Below, in pieces: positions 20,008 to 26,722 of a stretch of 26,722 nt of DNA. The stretch comes from Rhodobiaceae bacterium. Lineage in GTDB: Bacteria > Pseudomonadota > Alphaproteobacteria > MED-G09. The DNA lies in assembly GCA_002704345.1 (NCBI GenBank), contig PAGD01000010.1:13533-40254 (forward strand), read 5' to 3'. The notes below the pieces were generated by a model. The model did no database searches and had not been told where the DNA came from. It saw only the letters and a list, made by a program, of their open reading frames with translations. Every line of letters begins with the position of its first letter. Positions within the stretch are counted from its first letter, which is position 1. The position numbers and the translations under genes are program-made.

Positions 20008-20702
20008 TGGGACAAAAAGTTAATCCAATTAGCATGAGACTAGGAATTAACCGTACTTGGGATTCTAGATGGTATGCTGGTAAGAATGAATACAGTCAGC
20101 TTATTCAAGAAGATATTCAAATGAGAGCGATGATTTTCAAAGATCTTAAAAATGCTGCTATAGCTAATGTTATCATCGAAAGGCCCCATAAAAAATGCTT
20201 AGTTACAATTCATTCTGGAAGGCCTGGTTTAATTATTGGTAAAAAAGGTGCGGATATTGAGAACCTTAAAAAGAAATTACAAAATATTACATCTTCTGAT
20301 GTCGTTGTAAATATTGTAGAGGTAAGGAAGCCAGAAGTTAATGCAACACTTGTTGCTGAAAATATTGCACAACAGCTTGAGAGAAGAATTGGTTTTAGAA
20401 GAGCTATGAAAAGAGCTGTTCAATCCGCTATGCGTTTGGGTGCTCAGGGTATACGAATTAATTGTGGCGGTCGCCTTGGTGGAGCAGAAATTGCAAGAAC
20501 AGAATGGTATAGAGAGGGGCGTGTTCCACTTCATACCTTAAGGTCTGATATTGATTACGGAGTTGCTTCAGCTCATACGACCTATGGAATATGCGGAATA
20601 AAAGTTTGGATTTTCTTGGGTGAGATTATGGAGCACAATCCTCATGTAAAAGATGAAAAAAAATCTTCACAAGAAAATAATAATATAAGGCCTAGTAAGT
20701 AA
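20007..20702 (+). CDS. rpsC: 30S ribosomal protein S3
   Basis: The 231-residue protein forms part of the mRNA entry channel, with helicase activity together with S4 and S5. [20 protein letters not shown] opens the protein. A KH domain carries [12 protein letters not shown] at 74-85. The C-terminal domain has [15 protein letters not shown] residues, seen here as [20 protein letters not shown] polar tail (about 214-231) follows, within normal length. The stop overlaps the TAAGGA ribosome binding site of rplP. Confidence 0.97.
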   Translation: MGQKVNPISMRLGINRTWDSRWYAGKNEYSQLIQEDIQMRAMIFKDLKNAAIANVIIERPHKKCLVTIHSGRPGLIIGKKGADIENLKKKLQNITSSDVVVNIVEVRKPEVNATLVAENIAQQLERRIGFRRAMKRAVQSAMRLGAQGIRINCGGRLGGAEIARTEWYREGRVPLHTLRSDIDYGVASAHTTYGICGIKVWIFLGEIMEHNPHVKDEKKSSQENNNIRPSK

Positions 20703-20713
20703 GGAAATTTTTT

Positions 20714-21133
20714 ATGTTACAACCTAAAAAAACAAAATTTCGTAAAGCCCATAAGGGAAGAATAAAAGGAAACGCCAAAGGTGGAACTACACTTAACTTC
20801 GGATCCTATGGACTGAAAGCCCTTACAGCTGAAAGAATAACTGCTAGGCAAATTGAAGCCGCTAGAAGAGCTATAACAAGGCACATGAAAAGAGCTGGTA
20901 GAGTTTGGATAAGAATTTTTCCTGATGTTCCGGTATCTAAAAAGCCTACAGAAGTTAGGATGGGTAAAGGTAAGGGTACACCAGAATATTGGGCTGCCAG
21001 AGTTAAGCCTGGAAGAATTATGTTTGAGATTGACGGTGTTTCACCCGAGGTTGCAAAGACAGCTCTAGACCTTGGATCATCAAAACTCCCAGTATTAACA
21101 AAAATTATAACTAGGCCTGGTGAAGGAATATAG
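20714..21133 (+). CDS. rplP: 50S ribosomal protein L16
   Basis: The 139-residue protein starts [16 protein letters not shown]. It contains [19 protein letters not shown] and [20 protein letters not shown], which includes the arginine hydroxylated by YcfD/RoxA enzymes in some proteobacteria. L16 helps organise the A site on the large subunit. TAAGGA at 20700-20705 gives an eight-base spacing to the ATG. Confidence 0.97.
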   Translation: MLQPKKTKFRKAHKGRIKGNAKGGTTLNFGSYGLKALTAERITARQIEAARRAITRHMKRAGRVWIRIFPDVPVSKKPTEVRMGKGKGTPEYWAARVKPGRIMFEIDGVSPEVAKTALDLGSSKLPVLTKIITRPGEGI

Positions 21134-21135
21134 AT

Positions 21136-21345
21136 ATGGCTAAGAAAGAAAAAGATATCAAGGATATGAGTTTAGATGAATTAACAGATTCATTAAACTC
21201 CCTTAAGAAAGAAGTTTTTAATATTGGCATCCAAAAAATGGCTGGCCAATTTGAGGACACTTCTCAAATATCAAAGAAAAAGAAAAGCATTGCTCGAGTA
21301 AAAACAATGATAAATAAACATAAAAATGAGGTGAGTGATGCCTAA
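21136..21345 (+). CDS. rpmC: 50S ribosomal protein L29
   Basis: This small protein has 69 residues and a two-helix hairpin pattern. [20 protein letters not shown] is at 10-29, followed by [13 protein letters not shown] and a basic end. It sits near the tunnel exit next to L23. AAGGA at 21123-21127 in the end of rplP is the ribosome binding site. Its 3' end overlaps rpsQ by eight bases. Confidence 0.94.
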   Translation: MAKKEKDIKDMSLDELTDSLNSLKKEVFNIGIQKMAGQFEDTSQISKKKKSIARVKTMINKHKNEVSDA

Positions 21346-21568
21346 AAGAATTTTAAAAGGTGTTGTCGTAAGTGATAAAGCGGATAAAACAATAACCGTT
21401 TCAGTTGAAAGAAGGTTTACTGATCCGTTATTCAAGAAAACCGTCAGAAGTTCAAAAAAATACATGACACATGATGAAAGCAATAAGTTTAAAATTGGTG
21501 ACTTGGTTCAAATTAGAGAGTGCAAACCTCTTTCCAAGTCAAAAACATGGGAAGTAATTGACGAATAG
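21338..21568 (+). CDS. rpsQ: 30S ribosomal protein S17
   Basis: This 76-residue OB-fold protein binds 16S rRNA early in assembly. [20 protein letters not shown] opens it, and [25 protein letters not shown] is the family signature region. I use the ATG at 21338; an in-frame GTG at 21335 would add one Met and sits inside GAGGTGAG (21328-21335), which serves as ribosome binding site. It overlaps the last two codons of rpmC, so translation is probably coupled. Confidence 0.95.
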   Translation: MPKRILKGVVVSDKADKTITVSVERRFTDPLFKKTVRSSKKYMTHDESNKFKIGDLVQIRECKPLSKSKTWEVIDE

Positions 21569-21592
21569 TCATTATTTATAAGGTTTTTTAAT

Positions 21593-21961
21593 ATGATACA
21601 GATGCAAACAAAATTAGATGTTGCCGACAACTCTGGAGCTAAGCAGGTTCAGTGTATTAAGGTTTTGGGTGGCTCAAAAAGAAGAACAGCTTCTGTTGGT
21701 GATATAATAGTTGTTTCAGTTAAAGAAGCTATTCCGAGAGGTAAAGTAAAAAAAGGCGAAGTCCTAAAAGCTGTTATTGTTCGAACAAAAAAAGAGATAC
21801 GCCGTAATGACGGAACAGCTATTAGATTTGATACTAATGCAGCAGTTTTAGTTAATGCTAATGGAGAACCTCTTGGAACTAGGATTTTTGGTCCTGTTAC
21901 ACGTGAGTTACGTTCTAAAAAATTAATGAAAATTGTTTCATTGGCTCCGGAGGTTATCTAA
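21593..21961 (+). CDS. rplN: 50S ribosomal protein L14
   Basis: The 122 residues match the family. [20 protein letters not shown] is the conserved N-terminus and [20 protein letters not shown] a central signature. L14 lies at the subunit interface and is the binding site of the silencing factor RsfS. AAGG at 21580-21583 is the ribosome binding site. It is the first gene of the spc set; the 24 bases before it hold no promoter that I can see. The stop shares one base with the rplX ATG. Confidence 0.98.
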   Translation: MIQMQTKLDVADNSGAKQVQCIKVLGGSKRRTASVGDIIVVSVKEAIPRGKVKKGEVLKAVIVRTKKEIRRNDGTAIRFDTNAAVLVNANGEPLGTRIFGPVTRELRSKKLMKIVSLAPEVI

Positions 21962-22287
21962 TGTCTGCGAAAATTAAAAAAGGTGATAAAGTTTTTGTTA
22001 TGTCTGGAAAAGATAAGGGCAAAGAGGGCGATGTTTTAAAAGTTATTAAAGTAGCTGAATCTCAAGATAAAGCACTTGTTCAAGGTATTAATTTAGTCAA
22101 AAGACATAGGAAGCCCTCTCAGGAGAACGCTGGGGGCATTGTTTCTGAGGAAAGACCAATTCAAATTTCAAATCTTATGATTGTTGATCCAAAAACAAAA
22201 AAACCAACGCGTGTTGGTTTTAAATTAGATAAAAAAGGTAATAAAGTACGTTTTGCTAAGAAATCCGGGGAGATCATAGATGGCTGA
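21961..22287 (+). CDS. rplX: 50S ribosomal protein L24
   Basis: This assembly initiator has 108 residues. An N-terminal KOW motif, [20 protein letters not shown] at 4-23, binds the 5' domain of 23S r[22 protein letters not shown] and a basic C-terminus follow. It overlaps rplN by one base upstream and rplE by eight bases downstream, so it is tightly coupled on both sides. Confidence 0.97.
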   Translation: MSAKIKKGDKVFVMSGKDKGKEGDVLKVIKVAESQDKALVQGINLVKRHRKPSQENAGGIVSEERPIQISNLMIVDPKTKKPTRVGFKLDKKGNKVRFAKKSGEIIDG

Positions 22288-22846
22288 TTCAACAAATTAC
22301 ACCCCTAGACTTCAACAGAAATACAAAGATGTTATTCAACAAGAGTTACTAGCTAGCTTAAATCTTAATAATGTATTTGAGGTGCCAAAAATTTCCAAAG
22401 TTGTTATTAATATAGGTGCAGGAAGCGAATCTGTTTCAGATAGTAAAAAAGTGAATGATGCGGCTTCAGCCCTTGAGTTGATAGCCGGTCAAAAACCAAT
22501 AAAAACAAAAGCAAAAAAAGCTATTGCTGGCTTTAAGTTAAGGGAAGGTATGGCAGTAGGAGCAAAAGTAACCCTCAGAAAAGCTGTTATGTATGAATTT
22601 ATTGATAGACTTGTTAATATAGCCCTTCCTAGAGTAAGAGATTTTGATGGATTAAACCCAAAAAGTTTCGATGGTAATGGAAATTATGCCTTTGGTATTA
22701 AAGAGCATTTAATCTTTCCTGAAATTAATTATGAGTCTGTTTCTGAAATTTGGGGAATGGATATTATTATTAACACAACCGCTAAGAATGATGACGAAGC
22801 ATTGGCTTTGTTACAGAGTTTTAATTTTCCTATTAAAAAGAGATAA
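22280..22846 (+). CDS. rplE: 50S ribosomal protein L5
   Basis: This protein has 188 residues. The conserved stretches are [37 protein letters not shown] and [21 protein letters not shown]5 binds 5S rRNA in the central protuberance and contacts P-site tRNA. GGGGAG at 22267-22272 inside rplX provides the ribosome binding site, seven bases before the ATG. The start falls in the final codons of rplX. Confidence 0.97.
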   Translation: MADSTNYTPRLQQKYKDVIQQELLASLNLNNVFEVPKISKVVINIGAGSESVSDSKKVNDAASALELIAGQKPIKTKAKKAIAGFKLREGMAVGAKVTLRKAVMYEFIDRLVNIALPRVRDFDGLNPKSFDGNGNYAFGIKEHLIFPEINYESVSEIWGMDIIINTTAKNDDEALALLQSFNFPIKKR

Positions 22847-22857
22847 GGACATTATAG

Positions 22858-23163
22858 ATGGCAAAAGTAAGCATGGTGCAAAGAGATTTAAAAAGAAGAA
22901 AACTATATTCTAAATATAAGGCAAAGAGAGAGAATCTTTTATCAAGATCAAAAGACAATACTCTTTCTGCCGAAGAGAGATTTGAAGCACGCCTGAAGCT
23001 TGCTCAACTTCCAAGAAACTCTTCAAAAAATAGGATTAGAAACAGATGCCTATTAACTGGTCGTCCAAGAGGTGTTTATAGAAAATTTGGTTTATCAAGA
23101 ATTGCTTTTAGGGATTTAGCTTCGGATGGCAAGTTGCCTGGTGTTGTTAAGTCAAGTTGGTGA
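22858..23163 (+). CDS. rpsN: 30S ribosomal protein S14 (zinc-free form)
   Basis: This is the long 101-residue form. [20 protein letters not shown] contains a single Cys, so the four-Cys zinc site of the short form is absent. [22 protein letters not shown] is the standard C-terminus. S14 lies in the head near S3 and S10. AAGGA near 22845-22849 overlaps the rplE stop and serves as ribosome binding site. Confidence 0.97.
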   Translation: MAKVSMVQRDLKRRKLYSKYKAKRENLLSRSKDNTLSAEERFEARLKLAQLPRNSSKNRIRNRCLLTGRPRGVYRKFGLSRIAFRDLASDGKLPGVVKSSW

Positions 23164-23170
23164 GGGTGTA

Positions 23171-23569
23171 ATGAATATTAATGATCCAATTGGAGATATG
23201 ATTACTAGAATTAGAAATGCTCATATGAGAGGGAAAGAACTTGTAGATTCTCCTTCTTCTGCTCTTAGGGTAAATGTTCTAGAGGTTCTCAAAGAAGAAG
23301 GCTTTATTAGAGGCTATTCCGAAAGTGAGAGGGATACAGGTCAATCAGAGATACAAATAGAACTCAAGTATCATGAGGGAGATCCCGTAATTAAAGAGAT
23401 TACAAGGGTATCAAAGCCAGGAAGAAGAGTATACTCATCTGTAAAGAGTATGCCTTTAGTAAGGAATGGTCTTGGTATTTCAGTTGTTTCTACACCAAAA
23501 GGAGTTATGTCAGACTCGTCTGCACGTAATGAAAATGTTGGTGGAGAAATTTTATGTACAGTTTTTTAG
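23171..23569 (+). CDS. rpsH: 30S ribosomal protein S8
   Basis: I start the gene at the ATG at 23171 ([17 protein letters not shown]), giving 132 residues; TGAGGG at the rpsN stop is the ribosome binding site. An in-frame ATG at 23126 lies within rpsN and would add 15 residues foreign to the family. The C-terminal signature [16 protein letters not shown] is intact. S8 binds the 16S central domain and represses the spc operon in E. coli through a site near rplE; I did not confirm an equivalent here. Confidence 0.96.
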   Translation: MNINDPIGDMITRIRNAHMRGKELVDSPSSALRVNVLEVLKEEGFIRGYSESERDTGQSEIQIELKYHEGDPVIKEITRVSKPGRRVYSSVKSMPLVRNGLGISVVSTPKGVMSDSSARNENVGGEILCTVF

Positions 23570-23586
23570 TCAATTGAGGTTTTTAA

Positions 23587-24120
23587 ATGTCTAGAATTGG
23601 AAAAAAGATTATTGATATACCTGATGGGGTTAATGTAACAATTAATGAATCAGAAATACTTACAACTGGACCTAAGGGAGAGCTTTCTTGTGAAAACTTT
23701 TCAGGAACTAAAGTTGTTCAAGAAAATAATCAGATAACAATTGCTCCAATTGATGAATCTCAGGCGAGTATTCAATATTGGGGGATACAAAGAACTTTAT
23801 TAAATAATAATATTGTTGGTGTTACTGAAGGATATAAGAAAACATTAGAAATTAATGGAGTTGGCTATAAGGCACAAATGAAAGGCAATAATATTCAATT
23901 ATCCCTTGGCTTTAGTCATGACATAAACTATGAAGCTCCAGAGGGAGTTAAAATTGAAACTGCAACACCTACAGAGGTTATTATTAGCGGTATTGATAAA
24001 CAAAAAGTTGGCCAAGTTGCTGCTGAGATAAGAAGTTACAGACCTCCTGAACCTTATAAAGGTAAGGGTGTTAAGTATAAAGATGAGTTTATTTTTAGAA
24101 AAGAAGGTAAAAAGAAGTAA
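23587..24120 (+). CDS. rplF: 50S ribosomal protein L6
   Basis: The 177-residue protein has two repeated alpha/beta domains. [20 protein letters not shown] opens the first. The C-terminal signature lies in the second: [17 protein letters not shown] at about 148-164. L6 sits near the factor-binding site and is needed for late large-subunit assembly. GAGG at 23576-23579 is the ribosome binding site. Confidence 0.97.
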   Translation: MSRIGKKIIDIPDGVNVTINESEILTTGPKGELSCENFSGTKVVQENNQITIAPIDESQASIQYWGIQRTLLNNNIVGVTEGYKKTLEINGVGYKAQMKGNNIQLSLGFSHDINYEAPEGVKIETATPTEVIISGIDKQKVGQVAAEIRSYRPPEPYKGKGVKYKDEFIFRKEGKKK

Positions 24121-24125
24121 TTAAA

Positions 24126-24476
24126 ATGGTTAGTAGAGTAGAAATAGAAAAAAGAAAAGTACGTGTTAGAAATAAACTGAAAAAGTCTTCATCAGATAGA
24201 ATGAGACTTTCAGTTTTTAGATCTTCTAAACATATATATGCTCAGGTAATTGATGATAATAATGGTGTTACTGTTGCTTCAGCATCCTCTCTAGAAAAAT
24301 CATCATCTAGCCTTGGTTCAAATATTGAATCCGCTTCAAAGGTAGGATCTGATATAGCAAAGAAAGCAATTAAAGCCGGAGTTAAAGAAGTTTATTTTGA
24401 TCGAGGTTGTTATAAATATCATGGCCGTGTTAAAGCTTTAGCTGATAACGCAAGAGAAGCCGGATTAAAATTTTAG
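24126..24476 (+). CDS. rplR: 50S ribosomal protein L18
   Basis: The 116 residues start with a basic 5S rRNA-binding region ([20 protein letters not shown]). [17 protein letters not shown] and the C-terminal [20 protein letters not shown] are typical. With L5 and L25 it carries 5S rRNA into the large subunit. The ribosome binding site is weak (AAGAAG at the end of rplF), so coupling to rplF is likely. A Ser-rich stretch in the middle is within normal variation. Confidence 0.97.
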   Translation: MVSRVEIEKRKVRVRNKLKKSSSDRMRLSVFRSSKHIYAQVIDDNNGVTVASASSLEKSSSSLGSNIESASKVGSDIAKKAIKAGVKEVYFDRGCYKYHGRVKALADNAREAGLKF

Positions 24477-24488
24477 GAGTATCCATTG
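24475..24488 (+). promoter_or_regulatory. Ribosome binding site that sets the rpsE TTG start
   Basis: AGGAG at 24475-24479 overlaps the rplR stop and lies six bases before TTG 24486. No in-frame ATG or GTG occurs between this site and the conserved part of S5, so TTG is the best-supported start. Confidence 0.85.
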
Positions 24489-25034
24489 TCTACACAAGAA
24501 ACAAATCAAAGAGATGAGAGAGATAGTGAGTTTATTGATCGCCTAGTTTTTATCAATAGAGTTTCAACTGTTGTAAAGGGTGGTCGAAGGTTTAGCTTTG
24601 CAGCACTTGTTGTTGTGGGTGATCAGAAAGGTCATGTAGGTTTTGGTCATGGTAAGGCTAGAGAAGTTCCTGAGGCTATTAAAAAAGCTACGGATGCTGC
24701 CAAAGCAACTATGATTAAAGTACCCTTAAAAGAAGGAAGAACTCTTCATCACGATATTGAAGGAAGACATGGAGCTGGTAAGGTTATTTTGAGATCTGCG
24801 CCTCCTGGAACAGGTATAATTGCAGGCGGGCCAATGAGAGCTGTTTTCGAGGTATTAGGTGTTCAAGATGTTGTTGCTAAATCAATAGGATCCTCAAACC
24901 CTTATAATATGGTTAGAGCTACAGTAATGGCTTTAGGAAAAGTTAATAGTCCTAGGCAAGTTGCTGCTAGAAGAGGAAAGAAAGTAAGTGATGTAATTAA
25001 CCAACGCATTACTGATAATGAAGTATCTTTATAA
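24486..25034 (+). CDS. rpsE: 30S ribosomal protein S5
   Basis: The 182-residue protein begins at a rare TTG codon preceded by AGGAG. The conserved region begins at about residue 13 with [20 protein letters not shown]. The dsRNA-binding-like N-terminal domain includes [20 protein letters not shown], and the C-terminal domain holds [21 protein letters not shown]5 takes part in decoding fidelity and the mRNA entry helicase. The N-terminal 12 residues are polar and probably disordered. Confidence 0.96.
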   Translation: MSTQETNQRDERDSEFIDRLVFINRVSTVVKGGRRFSFAALVVVGDQKGHVGFGHGKAREVPEAIKKATDAAKATMIKVPLKEGRTLHHDIEGRHGAGKVILRSAPPGTGIIAGGPMRAVFEVLGVQDVVAKSIGSSNPYNMVRATVMALGKVNSPRQVAARRGKKVSDVINQRITDNEVSL

Positions 25035-25043
25035 GGTAAAATT

Positions 25044-25232
25044 ATGGCGACTAAAAAAATTACGATAAAACAAATTGGAAGCGCTTTAAGAAGAAGTCCT
25101 GATCAAAAGCAAACTTTAATTGGTCTAGGTTTAAATAAGATGCATAAAGTAAGAGTCCTTGAGGATACAAGCTCTATCAGAGGTATGATTAAAAAAGTTA
25201 ATCACCTTGTTAAAATTGTTAATGAGGAATAG
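25044..25232 (+). CDS. rpmD: 50S ribosomal protein L30
   Basis: This 62-residue protein has the compact ferredoxin-like L30 pattern: [20 protein letters not shown], then [20 protein letters not shown] and [12 protein letters not shown]. It is found in most but not all bacteria and binds 23S rRNA domain II. AAGG at 25033-25036 overlaps the rpsE stop. Its own last codons carry the GAGG (25224-25227) used by rplO. Confidence 0.95.
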   Translation: MATKKITIKQIGSALRRSPDQKQTLIGLGLNKMHKVRVLEDTSSIRGMIKKVNHLVKIVNEE

Positions 25233-25236
25233 TTAA

Positions 25237-25845
25237 ATGAGATTAAATGAACTTAGAGATAACCCTAATGCGCGAAAATCAAGAACACGAATAGGTAGGG
25301 GAATAGGCTCTGGAAAGGGAAAAACTGCTGGAAGAGGCCACAAAGGACAAAAATCTAGGTCTGGGGTTGCTATAAAGGGATTTGAAGGCGGACAAATGCC
25401 TATACACATGAGACTTCCAAAAAGAGGATTTAATAATTTCACCAGAAAAGATTTTGCTGAATTAACTCTAGGAAATCTCCAGAATGCAATAACCAAAGGC
25501 CTTATTGATAAAAATAAAGCAATTACTGAAGTGGAATTAAATGCAGCAGGTATTGTTAAAAAGAGTAAGGCTGGTATCAAGCTTCTTAACAAAGGTGAAT
25601 TAAAGGATAAAATTGAAATTTCTTTATCTAAAGCAACTAAATCTTGCATTAATATAATTGAAGGTTTGGGCGGTAAGGTTAGTGTCTTAGAAGTTCCAAA
25701 GGTAAAAAGAGTTAGGAAGAAAGATGATGTCTCAGAAGAAAAAAAAGAAATAAAAGTTGAATCAGTCTCTTCATCTCAAGATAGTGAAGAAGTTAAAAAT
25801 AAAGAGGTTGCTGAATCTTCAACGCAAGAAACAGCAGATAAATAA
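25237..25845 (+). CDS. rplO: 50S ribosomal protein L15 with long charged C-terminal tail
   Basis: The core (about 1-152) is typical L15: MRLNELRDNPNARKSRTRIG, then GRGIGSGKGKTAGRGHKGQK and GGQMPIHMRLPKRGF, ending near GLGGKVSVLEV. A further 50 residues (153-202) follow: first Lys/Arg-rich (KVKRVRKK), then Glu/Ser/Asp-rich up to the end. E. coli L15 has 144 residues. The extension looks disordered and is rich in Lys and Glu, with no motif that I recognise. L15 is a late-assembly protein of the large subunit. Two bases separate its TAA from the secY ATG. Confidence 0.96.
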   Translation: MRLNELRDNPNARKSRTRIGRGIGSGKGKTAGRGHKGQKSRSGVAIKGFEGGQMPIHMRLPKRGFNNFTRKDFAELTLGNLQNAITKGLIDKNKAITEVELNAAGIVKKSKAGIKLLNKGELKDKIEISLSKATKSCINIIEGLGGKVSVLEVPKVKRVRKKDDVSEEKKEIKVESVSSSQDSEEVKNKEVAESSTQETADK

Positions 25846-25847
25846 TA

Positions 25848-26722
25848 ATGGCTTCAGTTGCCGAACAATTAGCTTCAAATATAAGTCTCTCGGCACTTAA
25901 GAGTGCCACAGAGCTGCGCAAAAGGATTTGGTTCACAATAATTGCACTTATTGTGTATAGGTTTGGAACTTATTTACCTCTCCCTGGAATAGATATTGAT
26001 GCATTACGTCAAATTTTTGAACAAAATCAGTCCGGTATAATTGGAATATTTAATATGTTTTCTGGAGGTGCCGTTGGACGTATGGCAATTTTCTCTCTTG
26101 GGATAATGCCCTATATTACAGCATCAATCATTATTCAACTAATAGTGCCCGTTGTTCCTTCCTTGAATTACCTAAAGAAAGAAGCTGGCGAAAGAGGAAG
26201 AAGACAGATTAATCAATATACTCGTTATGCAACAGTTTTCCTTGCGACTGTTCAAGCTTGGGGTATAGCTGTCGGCTTAGAGGGTGCAACCGGTGTAGTT
26301 GTTGATCCTGGTGCATTTTTTAAAGTCTCTGCTGTAATAACTTTAGTAGGTGGAACTATCTTTCTAATGTGGTTAGGTGAACAAATTACATCGAACGGTT
26401 TGGGTAACGGAATATCTCTTTTAATTTTTGCGGGTATAGTAGCAGAATTACCAAGTGCTCTTTTTGGAACTATAGAGCTTGGAAGGCAAGGGGCTTTATC
26501 AATAGGTTTAATGTTTGGTTTGTTAATTCTTGTTTTGGCTACAATTACTTTTGTAGTTTTTATTGAAAGAGCGCAAAGAAGACTTTTAGTTCAGTATCCT
26601 AAAAGGCAAGTTGGAAACAAAATGTTCGGAGGTGATAATTCTCACCTTCCTTTAAAGCTAAATACCTCAGGTGTTATACCAGCAATTTTTGCATCTTCAT
26701 TACTTTTAATGCCTATCACAAT
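25848..26722 (+). CDS. secY: Preprotein translocase subunit SecY (partial, 3' end outside the window)
   Basis: The frame from the ATG at 25848 is open for 291 codons to the right edge, about two thirds of a normal SecY. Visible features: helix 1 at about 26-46 (FTIIALIVYRFGTYLPLPGI), the plug and helix 2 region with FSGGAVGRMAIFSLGIMPYI at 71-90 and TASIIIQL, the loop KEAGERGRRQINQYTRY, and the conserved GEQITSNGLGNGISLLIF at 177-194. SecY forms the membrane channel for protein export and insertion, with SecE encoded at 1938. No clear Shine-Dalgarno sequence precedes the ATG; it sits in TAATAATG just after rplO, so initiation probably relies on coupling. Confidence 0.97.
   Translation, partial: MASVAEQLASNISLSALKSATELRKRIWFTIIALIVYRFGTYLPLPGIDIDALRQIFEQNQSGIIGIFNMFSGGAVGRMAIFSLGIMPYITASIIIQLIVPVVPSLNYLKKEAGERGRRQINQYTRYATVFLATVQAWGIAVGLEGATGVVVDPGAFFKVSAVITLVGGTIFLMWLGEQITSNGLGNGISLLIFAGIVAELPSALFGTIELGRQGALSIGLMFGLLILVLATITFVVFIERAQRRLLVQYPKRQVGNKMFGGDNSHLPLKLNTSGVIPAIFASSLLLMPIT

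Noticed and set aside
25233-25649. Minus-strand 138-codon open frame opposite rplO
   Set aside because: It lies wholly inside the conserved L15 gene, shows no family resemblance and lacks a ribosome binding site.

Overview
The window is a housekeeping chromosome segment from an AT-rich bacterium, most likely an alphaproteobacterium. Three things point there. RpoB and EF-Tu have alphaproteobacterial-style sequence, including an inserted RpoB segment near residues 308-345. A TrmH-family methyltransferase gene diverges from tRNA-Tyr, tRNA-Gly, tuf, tRNA-Trp and secE. The rif, str, S10 and spc gene sets follow one another without a break. Strong A/T preference at third codon positions and very short spacers suggest a streamlined genome, such as marine SAR11-, HIMB59- or AEGEAN-169-like groups. 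That placement is inference and I cannot name the species.

Layout: 1-162 is the start of a minus-strand rlmB-like gene, cut by the window edge. 163-360 is the divergent control region, with one promoter candidate on each strand. 361-1892 holds tRNA-Tyr(GTA), tRNA-Gly(TCC), tuf and tRNA-Trp(CCA). 1938-3807 holds secE, nusG, rplK and rplA. 3808-4037 is an L10-type leader RNA with an intrinsic attenuator. 4038-13307 holds rplJ, rplL, rpoB and rpoC. 13308-13478 is a leader with a promoter candidate and inverted repeats. 13479-16436 holds rpsL, rpsG and fusA. 16462-20702 and onward hold the S10 genes (rpsJ, rplC, rplD, rplW, rplB, rpsS, rplV, rpsC, rplP, rpmC, rpsQ). 21593-26722 holds the spc genes (rplN, rplX, rplE, rpsN, rpsH, rplF, rplR, rpsE, rpmD, rplO) and the first 291 codons of secY, cut by the right edge. 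No gene-free stretch exceeds 300 bases; the longest is about 230 bases, the rplA-rplJ leader.

The genes work together as the core of gene expression: two RNA polymerase subunits, a transcription factor that couples to ribosomes (NusG with S10/NusE), two elongation factors, 26 ribosomal proteins, three tRNAs, and the SecY and SecE subunits of the protein export channel. Several start codons were refined from Shine-Dalgarno position and family N-termini: tuf 612, rplJ GTG 4038, rpsL 13479, rplD 17581, rpsQ 21338, rpsH 23171, rpsE TTG 24486.

I found no new biological system here, no mobile element, no CRISPR array and no broken gene. Points worth a second look are an acidic C-terminal tail on L3 that also carries the rplD ribosome binding site, a long charged tail on L15, a His in place of a very conserved Pro in RpoB, the absence of a tuf copy between fusA and rpsJ, and the folded leaders before rplJ and rpsL.
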